Made by a program: the position numbers and the translations under genes
Shown here: positions 17,868-27,497 of the stretch, piece by piece
Layout of the letters: every line of letters begins with the position of its first letter
Position numbering within the stretch: position 1 is the first letter of the stretch
The notes under the pieces: generated by a model
What the model was told of the DNA's origin: nothing
Seen by the model: only the letters and a program-made list of their open reading frames with translations
Database searches by the model: none
DNA from: Chlamydiae bacterium CG10_big_fil_rev_8_21_14_0_10_42_34
GTDB taxonomy: Bacteria; Chlamydiota; Chlamydiia; Chlamydiales; SM23-39
Assembly: GCA_002773795.1 (NCBI GenBank)
Contig: PFAD01000006.1
Coordinates: forward strand, 1 to 64,000
Direction of reading: 5' to 3'
Length of the DNA stretch: 64,000 nt

Positions 17868-19298
17868 ATGTCAAAAAAATCGATAACCATTCTATTTGGA
17901 GCACTCGCTCTTACCACTTCTGGATTTATAAGCGCATCGCCTCAAGCTACAAGAGGAACGACCCTACTCGAACAAATCTCAGAAGCATTTACTGAACTTG
18001 CCGATATTGCAAGACCTGCAACCGTATCTATCCAGAGCATCGTCTCTGCAAGCGGACAAGAATATGCCAACCCCTTTGATATGTTTGGAGATGATTATCT
18101 CAAGCGATTCTTCGGACAACAATATGGGCAACAACCCCAGCAAAAAACAGCGGGTGGATCGGGCTTTTTGGTGAGTCCCGACGGATATATCGTTACAAAT
18201 AACCACGTCGTTAAAGATGCAACACAAATTACAGTCACTCTAAATGATGGACGTGAATATACAGCTGTTTTAAAAGGGACCGATTCTCGCACGGATTTAG
18301 CTGTCATTAAAATCGAAGAAAAAGCGCTCCCATATCTCACATTTGGCGACTCTGATGCTCTAAAGGTTGGCGAGTGGGTTGTTGCTGCCGGAAACCCCTT
18401 TGGTCTCGAAGGGACCATTACAAAAGGGATTGTGAGCGCCAAAGGGAGACAAGACTTAGGGATTGCGCCCTATGAAGACTTCATTCAAACCGATGCGGCC
18501 ATTAATCCAGGAAATTCTGGAGGACCTTTATTGAATGTTCGCGGAGAAGTTGTTGGAGTAAATACAGCAATCTTTAGCAGAACGGGCGGTTACATGGGTA
18601 TTGGCCTTGCCATTCCGAGTAAAATGGTCCAACCGATCATCGATCAAATTATGCAAAATGGATCGGTCAAAAGGGCCTATCTCGGCATTATCCTTCAACC
18701 CATTGACAAAGAGTTGAGCGATGCCTTGGGTCTTGATAAACCTGAAGGAATTTTGATCTCAGATATCGTAAAAGATTCTCCAGCTGCAAAAGCGGGTCTG
18801 CAACAAGGAGATATCATCATCCAATACAACGATCAGCCGATAAAAAATCTCAATAAATTCCGCAATGAGATTGCAATGATGGCGCCAGGATCTGACATCA
18901 AGCTCAAAATCTTAAGAAACAACAAAGTGAAGACCTTGACGGTTTGTCTGGGCTGTCAAAATGACGGCGAAGTAAGCTCTGCTGAACTTTCACAAAAACT
19001 TGGAATTGAGCTTGAAAACCTCACTCCTGAACTTGCCTCCAAACTTGGATATTCCTCCGATGTAGGAGGTGTGGTCATTTCCAAAGTGAAACCAGGCTCC
19101 CCAGCTGCGATGGCTGGCTTACGCTCCACATTTTTGATCACAGGTGTAGCGGTTGACTGGAATGACCAAAAGCCGGTCAAAACCATGGGTGAATTTGAAG
19201 CAGCGCTACAAGAACTTGGCGACAAGAAGTACATCATCTTAATTGTACGCCATCAAAACTACCAGCGCTACTACACGATCAAATTAGGAAATCGGTAG
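17868..19298 (+). CDS. htrA: HtrA/DegP-type periplasmic serine protease-chaperone
   Basis: HtrA degrades or refolds misfolded envelope proteins. The protein has a signal peptide (MSKKSITILFGALALTTSGF), the trypsin-like domain with His113 (NNHVV), Asp143 (TDLAVIK) and Ser217 (GNSGGPL), and two PDZ domains (about 265-355 and 375-470). The length of about 476 residues matches chlamydial HtrA. The ATG at 17868 is preceded by AGGTG; the frame runs back to 17835 but would spoil the signal peptide. From memory, the order sucC-sucD-htrA-M16 matches CT821-CT824, here with extra genes inserted. Confidence 0.95.
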   Translation: MSKKSITILFGALALTTSGFISASPQATRGTTLLEQISEAFTELADIARPATVSIQSIVSASGQEYANPFDMFGDDYLKRFFGQQYGQQPQQKTAGGSGFLVSPDGYIVTNNHVVKDATQITVTLNDGREYTAVLKGTDSRTDLAVIKIEEKALPYLTFGDSDALKVGEWVVAAGNPFGLEGTITKGIVSAKGRQDLGIAPYEDFIQTDAAINPGNSGGPLLNVRGEVVGVNTAIFSRTGGYMGIGLAIPSKMVQPIIDQIMQNGSVKRAYLGIILQPIDKELSDALGLDKPEGILISDIVKDSPAAKAGLQQGDIIIQYNDQPIKNLNKFRNEIAMMAPGSDIKLKILRNNKVKTLTVCLGCQNDGEVSSAELSQKLGIELENLTPELASKLGYSSDVGGVVISKVKPGSPAAMAGLRSTFLITGVAVDWNDQKPVKTMGEFEAALQELGDKKYIILIVRHQNYQRYYTIKLGNR

Positions 19299-19312
19299 AG
19301 ATTTGCCAACTT

Positions 19313-19714
19313 CTAAGAATCATCACTGTATGCAGTGATGATTCTTAAGATTCGATCAAGCTCTACTTGCGCCTCAAAAGCAGAGGGGGAAGGACCTGTT
19401 TGAATCATTTGATAAAGGGCCTCTCTTTCATCTAAGAAAAGTTTAGCTACTTTCTTTTCTTGTTGATCGTAGAGATCCACTTGTCTACGGATTAAAGCAA
19501 GTTGGATTGCATCGATTTCATCTGCTAATCTTTGCACTTCATCTTCGGCTTTTTTTTTCTCGTTTTCAGCTATCGCTAGCTTTTTTTTTAAAAAAGCCAT
19601 TTTCTGTTTTTGTTTTTGAGGGCTCAATGAGTGGACGACAAACTGTTCGGATCCGCTATAGCAAGACGAGACCAATACACAGAGAGAACAAAGGGAGATT
19701 ATTGGGTATTTCAT
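19313..19714 (-). CDS. Coiled-coil lipoprotein
   Basis: The 133-residue protein has a lipoprotein signal peptide with lipobox VSSC ([18 protein letters not shown]). After lipidation at Cys18 most of the protein is a charged coiled coil (residues about 35-95, QKMAFLKKKLAIAENEKKKAEDE). It is the last gene of a run in which start and stop codons overlap by four bases (ATGA) with the upstream M50 protease gene, so it may be a partner or substrate of that protease. Its last codons lie inside a perfect 14-bp inverted repeat. Confidence 0.75.
   Translation of the reverse strand: MKYPIISLCSLCVLVSSCYSGSEQFVVHSLSPQKQKQKMAFLKKKLAIAENEKKKAEDEVQRLADEIDAIQLALIRRQVDLYDQQEKKVAKLFLDEREALYQMIQTGPSPSAFEAQVELDRILRIITAYSDDS
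19315..19346. repeat. Perfect 14-bp inverted repeat overlapping a 3' coding end
   Basis: AAGAATCATCACTG and CAGTGATGATTCTT are perfectly complementary around a TATG loop. It lies between convergent htrA and the lipoprotein gene and includes the last lipoprotein codons. It probably ends transcripts from both sides, though there is no T run. Confidence 0.75.
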
Positions 19715-20847
19715 TTAAGTTGGTCGATAAATGCTTTGAAATCAGGGTCGTCTTTGAGAGCTAAAAACACCTCTTCGTTAAGAGTGCGATTGAGATCAAA
19801 ATTACTATATTGCCAAGCAGTTTGTAGCCATCCGCCTGCAGGTGTTGCCTTTTTTTGATGCGCAAAAGCGCGCGCATTATTGAGAGCCATTTTTAAGCTT
19901 GGTGCTGTTTGATAGCATCTCGTAGATAGCTCTGCAACCAGATCAAAATTGCTGTACATCGCTGCAAGTTCATGCAAAACAGATAAAGAATCGTCTGCTA
20001 AATGCTCTTTGATTGGCAAAAGTAGATCGTAGGCTTCCTTTTTTTCCCCCTCTTTCATCGCTAAAAAGGCCAAGTACTGCGCTGCAGTAAAGGAGAGAAT
20101 GCCACCCGCTGCCTTATCTTTTACCTCTTCTAAAAGACGCTTTGCCTCCTCTTTTTGCCCAGCTTGCAAAGCTTGCTCTGCCTGAATCATGAGCTGCTTA
20201 TTGCCCTCTTCTCGATCATCGCGCGTTGCAAACCTGCTTTTTCGCCACATATCAAAGCTTTGAAAGGCAAAAAGAAAGAAAAAAGCCCCTACTAAAAACC
20301 CTTGGATCATAAAGAAATAAAAAGAGATCAAAGCTGCTAAAACAGCCCCAATTAATAAAGATGCTTTATAGCCTTTGATTCCAAAGATCCCCTCAAGGAC
20401 AATCCGCAAAAGCTGGCCCCCATCGAGAGGTAAGACGGGGAGAAGATTCACCACAGTCCAAAAAAGATTCGCATATTGTGTTGTTTTCAAAATGCTGTAA
20501 ATGAGTGGAGGCCATGAGAACTGTAAAAGAGCCGTCGCACCCAAGAAGAGAAAAAAACCAAATAGAGGCCCATTGAATGTGATGATAAATTGTTGCCAAA
20601 ACTTCAGCTTCGGCCCTTCAAACATGGTGACACCCCCGAGGGCAATCAACTGAATACGTGCCTTTTGCTTAAAAAAAACGGCGGTCAATGCGTGGCCAAA
20701 CTCATGGATGATAACAGAGACTAAAATAATACCAACCCAAATGAGCATCCCGGCTAAACTATGAGATACAAGCCAACCAATCATGGCAGCAAACACCCAA
20801 AAGAAAGGGTGGATAGACAAAGGGATACGTCCTGAAAATTCAATCAT
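19711..20847 (-). CDS. M50 site-2-protease-type membrane metalloprotease with C-terminal helical repeats
   Basis: The 378-residue protein has HEFGH at 48-52 (zinc ligands His48 and His52, catalytic Glu49) and [11 protein letters not shown] with third ligand Asp142, both in membrane segments, as in the SpoIVFB/FtsH-like branch of M50 proteases. After about residue 215 comes a soluble region ([19 protein letters not shown]) that looks like TPR-type helical repeats. Such enzymes cut transmembrane helices to release regulators. It overlaps sucD by four bases and the lipoprotein gene by four bases, so all three are translationally coupled. Confidence 0.88.
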   Translation of the reverse strand: MIEFSGRIPLSIHPFFWVFAAMIGWLVSHSLAGMLIWVGIILVSVIIHEFGHALTAVFFKQKARIQLIALGGVTMFEGPKLKFWQQFIITFNGPLFGFFLFLGATALLQFSWPPLIYSILKTTQYANLFWTVVNLLPVLPLDGGQLLRIVLEGIFGIKGYKASLLIGAVLAALISFYFFMIQGFLVGAFFFLFAFQSFDMWRKSRFATRDDREEGNKQLMIQAEQALQAGQKEEAKRLLEEVKDKAAGGILSFTAAQYLAFLAMKEGEKKEAYDLLLPIKEHLADDSLSVLHELAAMYSNFDLVAELSTRCYQTAPSLKMALNNARAFAHQKKATPAGGWLQTAWQYSNFDLNRTLNEEVFLALKDDPDFKAFIDQLK

Positions 20848-21716
20848 TGTTTCATCGCTTTTTGAATGGCTAAGCCCATCTCTGCAGGACTTTTTGTAAT
20901 CATTGCACCCGCTTTTTCAAAAGCCGCATACTTATCTGCAGCTGTTCCCTTACCGCCCGAGATGATCGCACCCGCGTGGCCCATCCTCTTTCCAGCTGGA
21001 GCTGTGGCCCCAGCAATAAAAACAGCCAATGGTTTTGTGCAATTTTGCTTTGCCCACTCAGCAGCTTGCTCTTCCGCATCGCCCCCGATTTCTCCAATGA
21101 GCAAAATCCCCTCGGTTTCAGGATCTTCTTGAAATAGCTTTAACATATCGATAAAGTTCGTCCCATTCAATGGGTCACCACCGATTCCGATACAGCTTGA
21201 CTGTCCGAGACCTAACTGTGTTGTTTGCCAGACAGCTTCATAAGTGAGTGTTCCTGATCTAGAAATAATACCGACCTTTCCTCGCTTATGAATGTAGCCT
21301 GGCATGATCCCAATCTTACACTCTCCTGGGGTAATAATTCCAGGACAGTTTGGTCCGATCAATCTCGATTTAGAACGGCTCATTACTCGCTTTACCTCGA
21401 GCATATCGCGAACAGGGATCCCTTCAGTAATACAAACAATGAGTGAAATTCTAGCATCTTCAGCCTCGAGAATCGCATCTGCCGCATAGGGAGCTGGAAC
21501 AAAAATGAGGGTCGCATCTGGATTGACCGATTTTTTCGCCTCCCACACAGTATCAAAAATAGGAACTCCTAAAATCTCACCGCCCCCTTTTCCAGGAGTG
21601 ACCCCTCCAACGAGCTGCGTCCCATATTCTTTACACTGCTCCGCATGAAATTTCCCCGATTGGCCAGTAATGCCTTGGACGATGACTTTTGTTTTTTTAT
21701 TCACTAAAATCGCCAT
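20844..21716 (-). CDS. sucD: Succinyl-CoA synthetase alpha subunit
   Basis: SucD with SucC converts succinyl-CoA to succinate with nucleotide triphosphate formation in the TCA cycle. The 290-residue protein has the N-terminal CoA-binding fold ([17 protein letters not shown]), [21 protein letters not shown] and the phosphohistidine motif GHAGAI (His247). It starts one base after the sucC stop codon and overlaps the M50 gene by four bases. Confidence 0.97.
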   Translation of the reverse strand: MAILVNKKTKVIVQGITGQSGKFHAEQCKEYGTQLVGGVTPGKGGGEILGVPIFDTVWEAKKSVNPDATLIFVPAPYAADAILEAEDARISLIVCITEGIPVRDMLEVKRVMSRSKSRLIGPNCPGIITPGECKIGIMPGYIHKRGKVGIISRSGTLTYEAVWQTTQLGLGQSSCIGIGGDPLNGTNFIDMLKLFQEDPETEGILLIGEIGGDAEEQAAEWAKQNCTKPLAVFIAGATAPAGKRMGHAGAIISGGKGTAADKYAAFEKAGAMITKSPAEMGLAIQKAMKQ

Positions 21717-21717
21717 C

Positions 21718-22887
21718 TCAATGCCCCCTCTTTACCGAATCGACGGCAAGTTCTGCTGCTTTTTTCAAATCTTCAGCCGTAATAATTTTCAAATGGCTCT
21801 CTTTTAATAACCTTTTCCCCTCTTCAACATTTGTCCCTTCCATCCGGACAATAATCGGGATTTTAATCTGCTGCTCTTTACAAGCATGAATCACCCCTTC
21901 CGCCAAAGTGGCGCAATTCATAATTCCCCCAAAAATATTAACCAATACCGCTTTTACTTTTGGGTCACTTAAGATAATGCGAAAGCCCTCAGAAACTTTT
22001 TCTTTTGAAGCGCCCCCTCCCACATCCAAAAAATTCGCGGGAGAGCCACCGTACAGCTTGATGATATCCATCGTAGCCATTGCAAGGCCAGCTCCATTGA
22101 CCATACAGCCAATATTTCCGTCCATCGCGATGTAGGCAAGATCAAATTCCTTTGCTGCAGCCTCTTGCTCTGACACCTGACTTGGATCGTAGTAGGAAAG
22201 AAGCTCGGCTTGGCGAAAAAAAGCGTTATCATCGATGCTCAGCTTTGCATCGAGCACAACAATTTCATTTTCTGGAGTTTGCACCAATGGGTTAATCTCT
22301 AAAAGCGATGCATCAGTTTCAATGAAACATTTTGCAACTGCTTGAGCTAATTGCGCCCCCTTTTTGGCCAGATCTCCGCTCCACCCCATGAATTTCGTTA
22401 AACGGAGTAATTGATAGGGCTTAAGCTTTCCATCAAAAGCAAACGGCATCTTTAAAATTTTCTCAGGGGATTTTTCTGCAATCACCTCGATTTCCATCCC
22501 CCCTTCAGGAGATGCAATCAAAAGAGGACATGCTTGATCGCGATCGATGACAGCTCCGAGGTAAAATTCCTTTGCGATGTCAGTTGGCTTGCTGATGAGA
22601 ATTAAGCTTGCCACTACGCCTGCAGGTCCAGTCTGTTGATTGACCATTTTCATCCCGATCAGAGCCTTTGCAACACTTGCTATTTCTTCGCGAGACTTTG
22701 CAAACTTAACGCCACCGGCTTTTCCTCTGCCACCCGCATGAACTTGAATTTTTAAAACCGCCTCCGCTAGCCCCAGATTGTCAGCCACATTCTGGGCTTC
22801 TTCAACGGAAGACGCAACGCCAAATTCGGGGATTGAAACCCCAAATTTTTTTAGAATTTTTTTTGCCTGATACTCGTGAAGATTCAT
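21718..22887 (-). CDS. sucC: Succinyl-CoA synthetase beta subunit
   Basis: SucC is the nucleotide-binding subunit with an ATP-grasp fold. [17 protein letters not shown] at the start, [17 protein letters not shown] (here [15 protein letters not shown]), [21 protein letters not shown] and FGGIMNC are family hallmarks. I chose the ATG at 22887, preceded by AAGGAAAA, which gives 389 residues; the frame upstream to 22941 is not conserved sequence. The gap from the lanB stop codon is 76 bases with no obvious terminator, so transcripts from lanCB may run into sucCD. Confidence 0.97.
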   Translation of the reverse strand: MNLHEYQAKKILKKFGVSIPEFGVASSVEEAQNVADNLGLAEAVLKIQVHAGGRGKAGGVKFAKSREEIASVAKALIGMKMVNQQTGPAGVVASLILISKPTDIAKEFYLGAVIDRDQACPLLIASPEGGMEIEVIAEKSPEKILKMPFAFDGKLKPYQLLRLTKFMGWSGDLAKKGAQLAQAVAKCFIETDASLLEINPLVQTPENEIVVLDAKLSIDDNAFFRQAELLSYYDPSQVSEQEAAAKEFDLAYIAMDGNIGCMVNGAGLAMATMDIIKLYGGSPANFLDVGGGASKEKVSEGFRIILSDPKVKAVLVNIFGGIMNCATLAEGVIHACKEQQIKIPIIVRMEGTNVEEGKRLLKESHLKIITAEDLKKAAELAVDSVKRGH

Positions 22888-22963
22888 GAGAAAGCTTTTC
22901 CTTTGGTTCAAATAACTTATCCAATAGATATGGATTTGCAATCAACATCAAAGAGCTGTTTTT

Positions 22964-25900
22964 TTACTTATTGGTGGCAAAATTATGATTTTGACGACGA
23001 ATTGTGATAGCTAAAGCATGAGATGCGTAAAGGCGGGCTTTCAGCTCATTGGTTGTACTGCACCCCAAGCGATTGCAGTGCATATGAAGCATGCTGTTAA
23101 AAATTGTAAGTCGTGAAGCTGTTGGAAAATTTTCCATTTGTGAGCAGAAATGGCTCTGAACTTCTCTTCTTATTTCGATAGCATCAGTAAAGGGTTCAAT
23201 ATCTTCTGTAGAATTTCCTTTTTCTAAGGCTTCCACTAAGGCCATCAAGCGAGATTTATGCTCACGAAATCCCTTTAGTTCAGAACGATTTTCTGTGCTC
23301 AATATGCTAAACATTTCAGATAAATCAAGTCCAAAGCCTTTGAGAAAACAAATTGCACTTATTGCATGTAATACTGCTGCTGGGAGAACCTTGGTTGGAA
23401 AATTCTCTAAAAGGTGAACAACTGAAAGAGAATCCGCACAAAAAACAGATTCAGCGGCCTCAATTAACCGAGGTCCACCATAGCGCTCTAATTCCCTTTC
23501 ATATTTTGCAAATAAGAGGTCTTTAACGAGCCCAGATGAAAGCCACTGTGTTGAGATTTCATTGATTTCAAAAATAACGTCAGCCAAAGCTTGGGGATCT
23601 GTTAGGCGCATTCGAAAACGAAGGTGGCTGTCGGGATCTTGATATCGAATAAAAAACCAACTTGAGATTTTCTTCTCATGTTTCATTTTTTCGGCAAATG
23701 AAAAAAGGCTCTGTATTAGAAATCGATCAGTCCCCTCTTCTTCTTGATATAATTTGAGATAGATCCATTCACTTCCCAATAATTTAACCCTTTCTTCCAT
23801 AGATATGGGAAAGTAAGGAGCGGGTTTAAAAGATTTCTTTTGTCTGTAAGCTTGGTTTTTTAAAAATGGGATCACAATCTCGCATAAGTGATGTCCCCTT
23901 TCGCTTTGAGCCCACGGCTCACCTATTTTTTCGACAAACTCTAAAGACTCTCCCTTACTTAACTTTATTTTGATCTCTTGAAGATGTGCAACATGGCATC
24001 TATCGATCAGCAGCTGCTGATCTGATCGAATGAGAAAGCAGTGCCTCGGCAAATTCCACTGATCTGCCCATGAAGTGAATGTTGAGATCAGCTCATCTTT
24101 GGGCACATTTTCAAAAAAATTAGCAGGTACTTTCCATTGAGCTGGAGAGAGAATTGTCCTTTTAAAACGGACTCTTGGCAAATACATCGCCTCTTTTTTT
24201 AAGTAACCCCAAGAAAAGGGGTGAATTAATTGGTACTTGGCATGACTGACTTCTCTGAGAAACTGTAGAGGGATTGGGGCAAATGACGGGTTGAGAAGAT
24301 TTCCGATACGAAAAACGACTTCACGTCCCCCCTCTTTTAAGGTAAAATAAAATCGCTCTAGGTTAGCTCCAACGTAAATATCTTCTAGTGTAAATGTACT
24401 CCCACTTTTATCTTGAATATCTAGGCGATACTTTCTAAAGCATGGGTTTACAGCTACATTTGCGCTATGGCCCATTCGAGGCCAATAAGATGTTTCAACA
24501 AAAAGCGTTTCGTTTTCTAGCGCCTCTTCAGCTTGAATATACTGTCTAAATTGCTCTTGAGAGGTCTCATCGAGTACATCGATAAATCGTCCGATTGAAC
24601 TGCCGCCCTGCCAAGTGGGTTGAACAAAATGGAGATGAAAGTTGCCCTGATCGATTTGTTCCTGCGAATCAGTGATGATTTTGCAAAAAAGATCCATGGA
24701 AAGGAGAGCTTCTTGCGGATCGTGAGGAGCCTCTTTGGCAAGTGAATAAAGCTGGCTAATGACCTCTTCAGTAAGAACAATCTCGCTGTTTTTATCGTGC
24801 AGGCACTCTTGCCACCTCTGATGAAGCCATTTCTCCCATTCAAGGGTAAATAAAGAAGCTTTTCTAGGTAGGGTTAAAGAGTTTTCAAACGTTCCGAGCC
24901 CTTTTTCTTCACTCAACATTTCTAAAAGAGGAACAGTTCGATGAGTTCCGTATTTCTCAAGAAATTTTCCGTGGTACACCTGGAAGGGAGGCGGCAGCGC
25001 TTTGGGGGGCGAAATTTTCCACAGAACTTCTGCTGCAGCTCCCAGCTCTTCACTTACATTTTGGTGCAGTTTTAGCGGAGCTCCTCGATAGATGGAATCT
25101 ACTTGCAAAAAGGTTTTAGCAGATGCTAACACTTCCATTTCTTTTTGCAGATCTTGAACTGTAGCTCTATCTTCACCCATTTTCCTAGCAATACGATCGA
25201 GCATTGCAGAAAACGGCAACCGTGCAGCAAGATCTTTAAAGGGAGAAATGCTGAGAAGCGACGGGAGATACGACGCTTGAAGAAACTGCTGTGAAAAAAG
25301 ACCTCGAATAACTCCTAAAACCCTTTCCCTTTCAAGACCATCAATCATAGACAAAAGGGTGTTGCATAGAGAACTTGGTGTCGTTGGCTCTTTTGCAGCC
25401 TGAAGGGCTGCCTTAACAAGTTTTGTAGAGCGAATCGAAAATGTTTGAATAGGAGTTTCACCTTCACCTTCTTCCTGACAGACATAGTCGAGGAAAACTC
25501 TTTCATCCGTAGATCTTATCAATGGATTCGTATGAACCTGTAGGTGAGGAAAAGAAGTTTCGTCTTCGTATAAATTTTGCACAAAGGCATAGATCCACGC
25601 CATATCGGGTCTTACCCTTTTTGATACTTTACTCAAATCAAAAGAGATCTCCGTATTTTGGTCCCATGAACCTGTTGCAACAAAGGAGAAAAGGCCAAAG
25701 GGAATAGAGCGCGCTGCCATCCGAAGAGCATAATTGAGCAGACTGATTGCAGTAGATTCTGTTTTTTGCTTTTTTGTCTGCAATGCTAAATGAAGAGAGG
25801 GAGAGGCGATTGCAATAGCCTCTTGTAAAAGATCATCCGAGTCATAAAGCTGATAAATGCCTTTAACCCAATCTTTCTGTTGGAGAATTCTACTCCAGTC

Positions 25901-25966
25901 TTCAAGCGCCCAACGAGGAGAGCGTAAAAAGAAAAAAGGGGCTGGAGTAAAGAGGGGTTCATTCAT
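22964..25966 (-). CDS. lanB: Class I lanthipeptide dehydratase LanB
   Basis: LanB dehydrates Ser and Thr in a precursor peptide using glutamyl-tRNA as donor, then eliminates glutamate. This 1000-residue protein is full length. The N-terminal glutamylation domain shows RSIPFGLFSFV (residues 86-96), and further on come MGHSANVAVNP, FTLEDIYVGAN and YLPRVRFKRTILSPAQW. The C-terminal elimination domain (SpaB_C type) shows WIYLKLYQ, DRFLIQSLFSF and FFIRYQDPDSHLRFRMRL (about 763-780), carrying the His and Arg residues expected there. Its start overlaps the lanC stop by eight bases. Base composition looks like the neighbours, so any transfer is not recent. LanB genes are not usual in chlamydiae to my knowledge. 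Confidence 0.92.
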   Translation of the reverse strand: MNEPLFTPAPFFFLRSPRWALEDWSRILQQKDWVKGIYQLYDSDDLLQEAIAIASPSLHLALQTKKQKTESTAISLLNYALRMAARSIPFGLFSFVATGSWDQNTEISFDLSKVSKRVRPDMAWIYAFVQNLYEDETSFPHLQVHTNPLIRSTDERVFLDYVCQEEGEGETPIQTFSIRSTKLVKAALQAAKEPTTPSSLCNTLLSMIDGLERERVLGVIRGLFSQQFLQASYLPSLLSISPFKDLAARLPFSAMLDRIARKMGEDRATVQDLQKEMEVLASAKTFLQVDSIYRGAPLKLHQNVSEELGAAAEVLWKISPPKALPPPFQVYHGKFLEKYGTHRTVPLLEMLSEEKGLGTFENSLTLPRKASLFTLEWEKWLHQRWQECLHDKNSEIVLTEEVISQLYSLAKEAPHDPQEALLSMDLFCKIITDSQEQIDQGNFHLHFVQPTWQGGSSIGRFIDVLDETSQEQFRQYIQAEEALENETLFVETSYWPRMGHSANVAVNPCFRKYRLDIQDKSGSTFTLEDIYVGANLERFYFTLKEGGREVVFRIGNLLNPSFAPIPLQFLREVSHAKYQLIHPFSWGYLKKEAMYLPRVRFKRTILSPAQWKVPANFFENVPKDELISTFTSWADQWNLPRHCFLIRSDQQLLIDRCHVAHLQEIKIKLSKGESLEFVEKIGEPWAQSERGHHLCEIVIPFLKNQAYRQKKSFKPAPYFPISMEERVKLLGSEWIYLKLYQEEEGTDRFLIQSLFSFAEKMKHEKKISSWFFIRYQDPDSHLRFRMRLTDPQALADVIFEINEISTQWLSSGLVKDLLFAKYERELERYGGPRLIEAAESVFCADSLSVVHLLENFPTKVLPAAVLHAISAICFLKGFGLDLSEMFSILSTENRSELKGFREHKSRLMALVEALEKGNSTEDIEPFTDAIEIRREVQSHFCSQMENFPTASRLTIFNSMLHMHCNRLGCSTTNELKARLYASHALAITIRRQNHNFATNK

Positions 25967-27314
25967 GGATTAACAGGGGTAAGTGCCAGTTGCTTCTTGA
26001 TTCAGATAAAGAGGAAAGAGCTAAAATAACTCCAGCTGTCCCTTCTAGAAATCCCGGTTTGTTGAGCTCGCATGCTTTCCCATCACGTCCTATTTCTACA
26101 TCTTTAAATCCCCAAGGCGCTTGCGGCTGATACATTGATAAAAGAGTATCCCCAAGTTCATCTACCCTTGGAACTAGATCTTCACACCCAGATTCTTTAG
26201 ACATTTCATGCGTAATCAAAAGCAGTCCTGAAATACCATGGCACAAAGTAGGCCCAGGAAGATGCCAGTCTTTCTGTTTTCGGGAAAAAATTCCGCGGTA
26301 AGCATCTGCCGCAAATGTTTTTAAGCTCTCGCAGTCTAGCGCCTTTCCAGCAAGAAATAATGTTCTAGCAACTCCCGGAACACCATAACACCAGGCATCT
26401 TTTGAGCCATTAATGACTGCAGTTGCACCTTCTAACTCTTCTTCCCACGAAATGTAATATGGCCATAAAATAGCGCCATTGTGGGTTATTGCCTTACTTC
26501 GAATCCACTCTGAAATTGTATGGATAGCCTCTTTTTGCCCCTCAACCTGGATGCCGCGAAGAAAAGCGATCGAGAGATAAGCCAAAATTCCCGTAACACC
26601 GTGAGCCAATCCTAAATTAAAATTGCCCTTGGGACAAGTTTCGCGATTCCGCGCATTGAGCGTATCAAGAGGAGAAAGAAACCAACCAGGAATGCTCTGT
26701 CCGCCATAATTCAAAGGCCTGCTCAGTGCAACGAGCGCTTTTGCAATATTTTCTGCTGCATCAAAAAAGGGTGGGAGAGATAGGTTTTCCAATGCATATC
26801 TACCAATACCACAAACCCCTTGCACCGGATCATAAAGAGTTGGGGATGTAGGAATCAATTTCTGCTGATTGTTCTTTAAAGGAGCAAGATACAAGCTATC
26901 GATTCGATCGAGCAAAAAAGAGTGAAGGCTGTTCAACATTTTCTGATAGCGGGTCCCTTGGCACGAAGCTTCATTCAGGGCAAAACAAATCCCTGAGACT
27001 CCACCGAATAAGGAGAGATGAAATAACCCTTCAGATTCAATGGCCTCTTTGATTTTAAGGACGTAGCTATGAGCAATTGCATCTCCATCTTCAATCACCC
27101 CCTGCTTTTCAAGTGTTGAGAAAAGGAGCAACAAGCTCGGATAGCCATTTGTCAAAGAAAGATCGCTCCATGTCGTTCCTGCAAGAGGAAAAAAAGGAGA
27201 AGAATTTACATTTTCTAGATCATCGGCAATCGCTTTAACAGCTTCAGGATCGCGCATGTTCATACTGACATCGTGCACAATCTGTAAATAGACATCTGTA
27301 TGAACCAAAGTCAT
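25959..27314 (-). CDS. lanC: Lanthipeptide cyclase LanC
   Basis: LanC is a zinc enzyme that joins Cys thiols to dehydrated Ser/Thr, forming lanthionine rings. The 451-residue protein has the LanC (alpha,alpha)-barrel repeats and every active-site residue: catalytic His238 in GLAHGVTG and zinc ligands Cys309 (WCYGVPG), Cys358 and His359 (LCHGISG). Other repeats are SLFGGVSGI and FLEGTAGVILAL. The ATG at 27314 follows GAGGG at very short spacing; starts further in (27263, 27257) are possible. It is first in the lanC-lanB operon, behind an extended -10 promoter at 27360-27389, and faces lanA divergently. Confidence 0.93.
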   Translation of the reverse strand: MTLVHTDVYLQIVHDVSMNMRDPEAVKAIADDLENVNSSPFFPLAGTTWSDLSLTNGYPSLLLLFSTLEKQGVIEDGDAIAHSYVLKIKEAIESEGLFHLSLFGGVSGICFALNEASCQGTRYQKMLNSLHSFLLDRIDSLYLAPLKNNQQKLIPTSPTLYDPVQGVCGIGRYALENLSLPPFFDAAENIAKALVALSRPLNYGGQSIPGWFLSPLDTLNARNRETCPKGNFNLGLAHGVTGILAYLSIAFLRGIQVEGQKEAIHTISEWIRSKAITHNGAILWPYYISWEEELEGATAVINGSKDAWCYGVPGVARTLFLAGKALDCESLKTFAADAYRGIFSRKQKDWHLPGPTLCHGISGLLLITHEMSKESGCEDLVPRVDELGDTLLSMYQPQAPWGFKDVEIGRDGKACELNKPGFLEGTAGVILALSSLSESRSNWHLPLLIHE

Positions 27315-27359
27315 CCCTCAAAGTTTTTTTCTAAGTTTTTCTCTAAACGTGTGCAGCAG

Positions 27360-27389
27360 GTTATATCACACTCGATTTTGGAGCTTCAA
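27360..27389 (-). promoter_or_regulatory. Promoter of the lanCB operon
   Basis: On the minus strand TTGAAG is followed after 18 bases by TATAAC, preceded by TG as in an extended -10. It ends 45 bases before the lanC ATG. Confidence 0.6.
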
Positions 27390-27410
27390 TAAAATTTTTA
27401 AAAGGAATCA

Positions 27411-27440
27411 TTGTGATTTTATCAAGAATATATTTAGAAT
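27411..27440 (+). promoter_or_regulatory. Promoter of lanA
   Basis: TTGTGA and TAGAAT are separated by 18 bases. It points toward lanA and lies 21 bases from the opposite lanCB promoter, so both could be controlled from one intergenic region. Confidence 0.5.
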
Positions 27441-27448
27441 GTGCGCCG

Positions 27449-27470
27449 CCACAAAAAAACAACTTTGTGG
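27449..27470 (+). promoter_or_regulatory. Hairpin in the lanA 5' leader
   Basis: CCACAAA and TTTGTGG pair around an 8-base loop, followed by eight A. It sits at the predicted 5' end of the lanA mRNA, about 15 bases before the AGGAGAG ribosome-binding site. It may stabilise the mRNA. Confidence 0.4.
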
Positions 27471-27497
27471 AAAAAAAACCAACCCTAGGAGAGTGTT

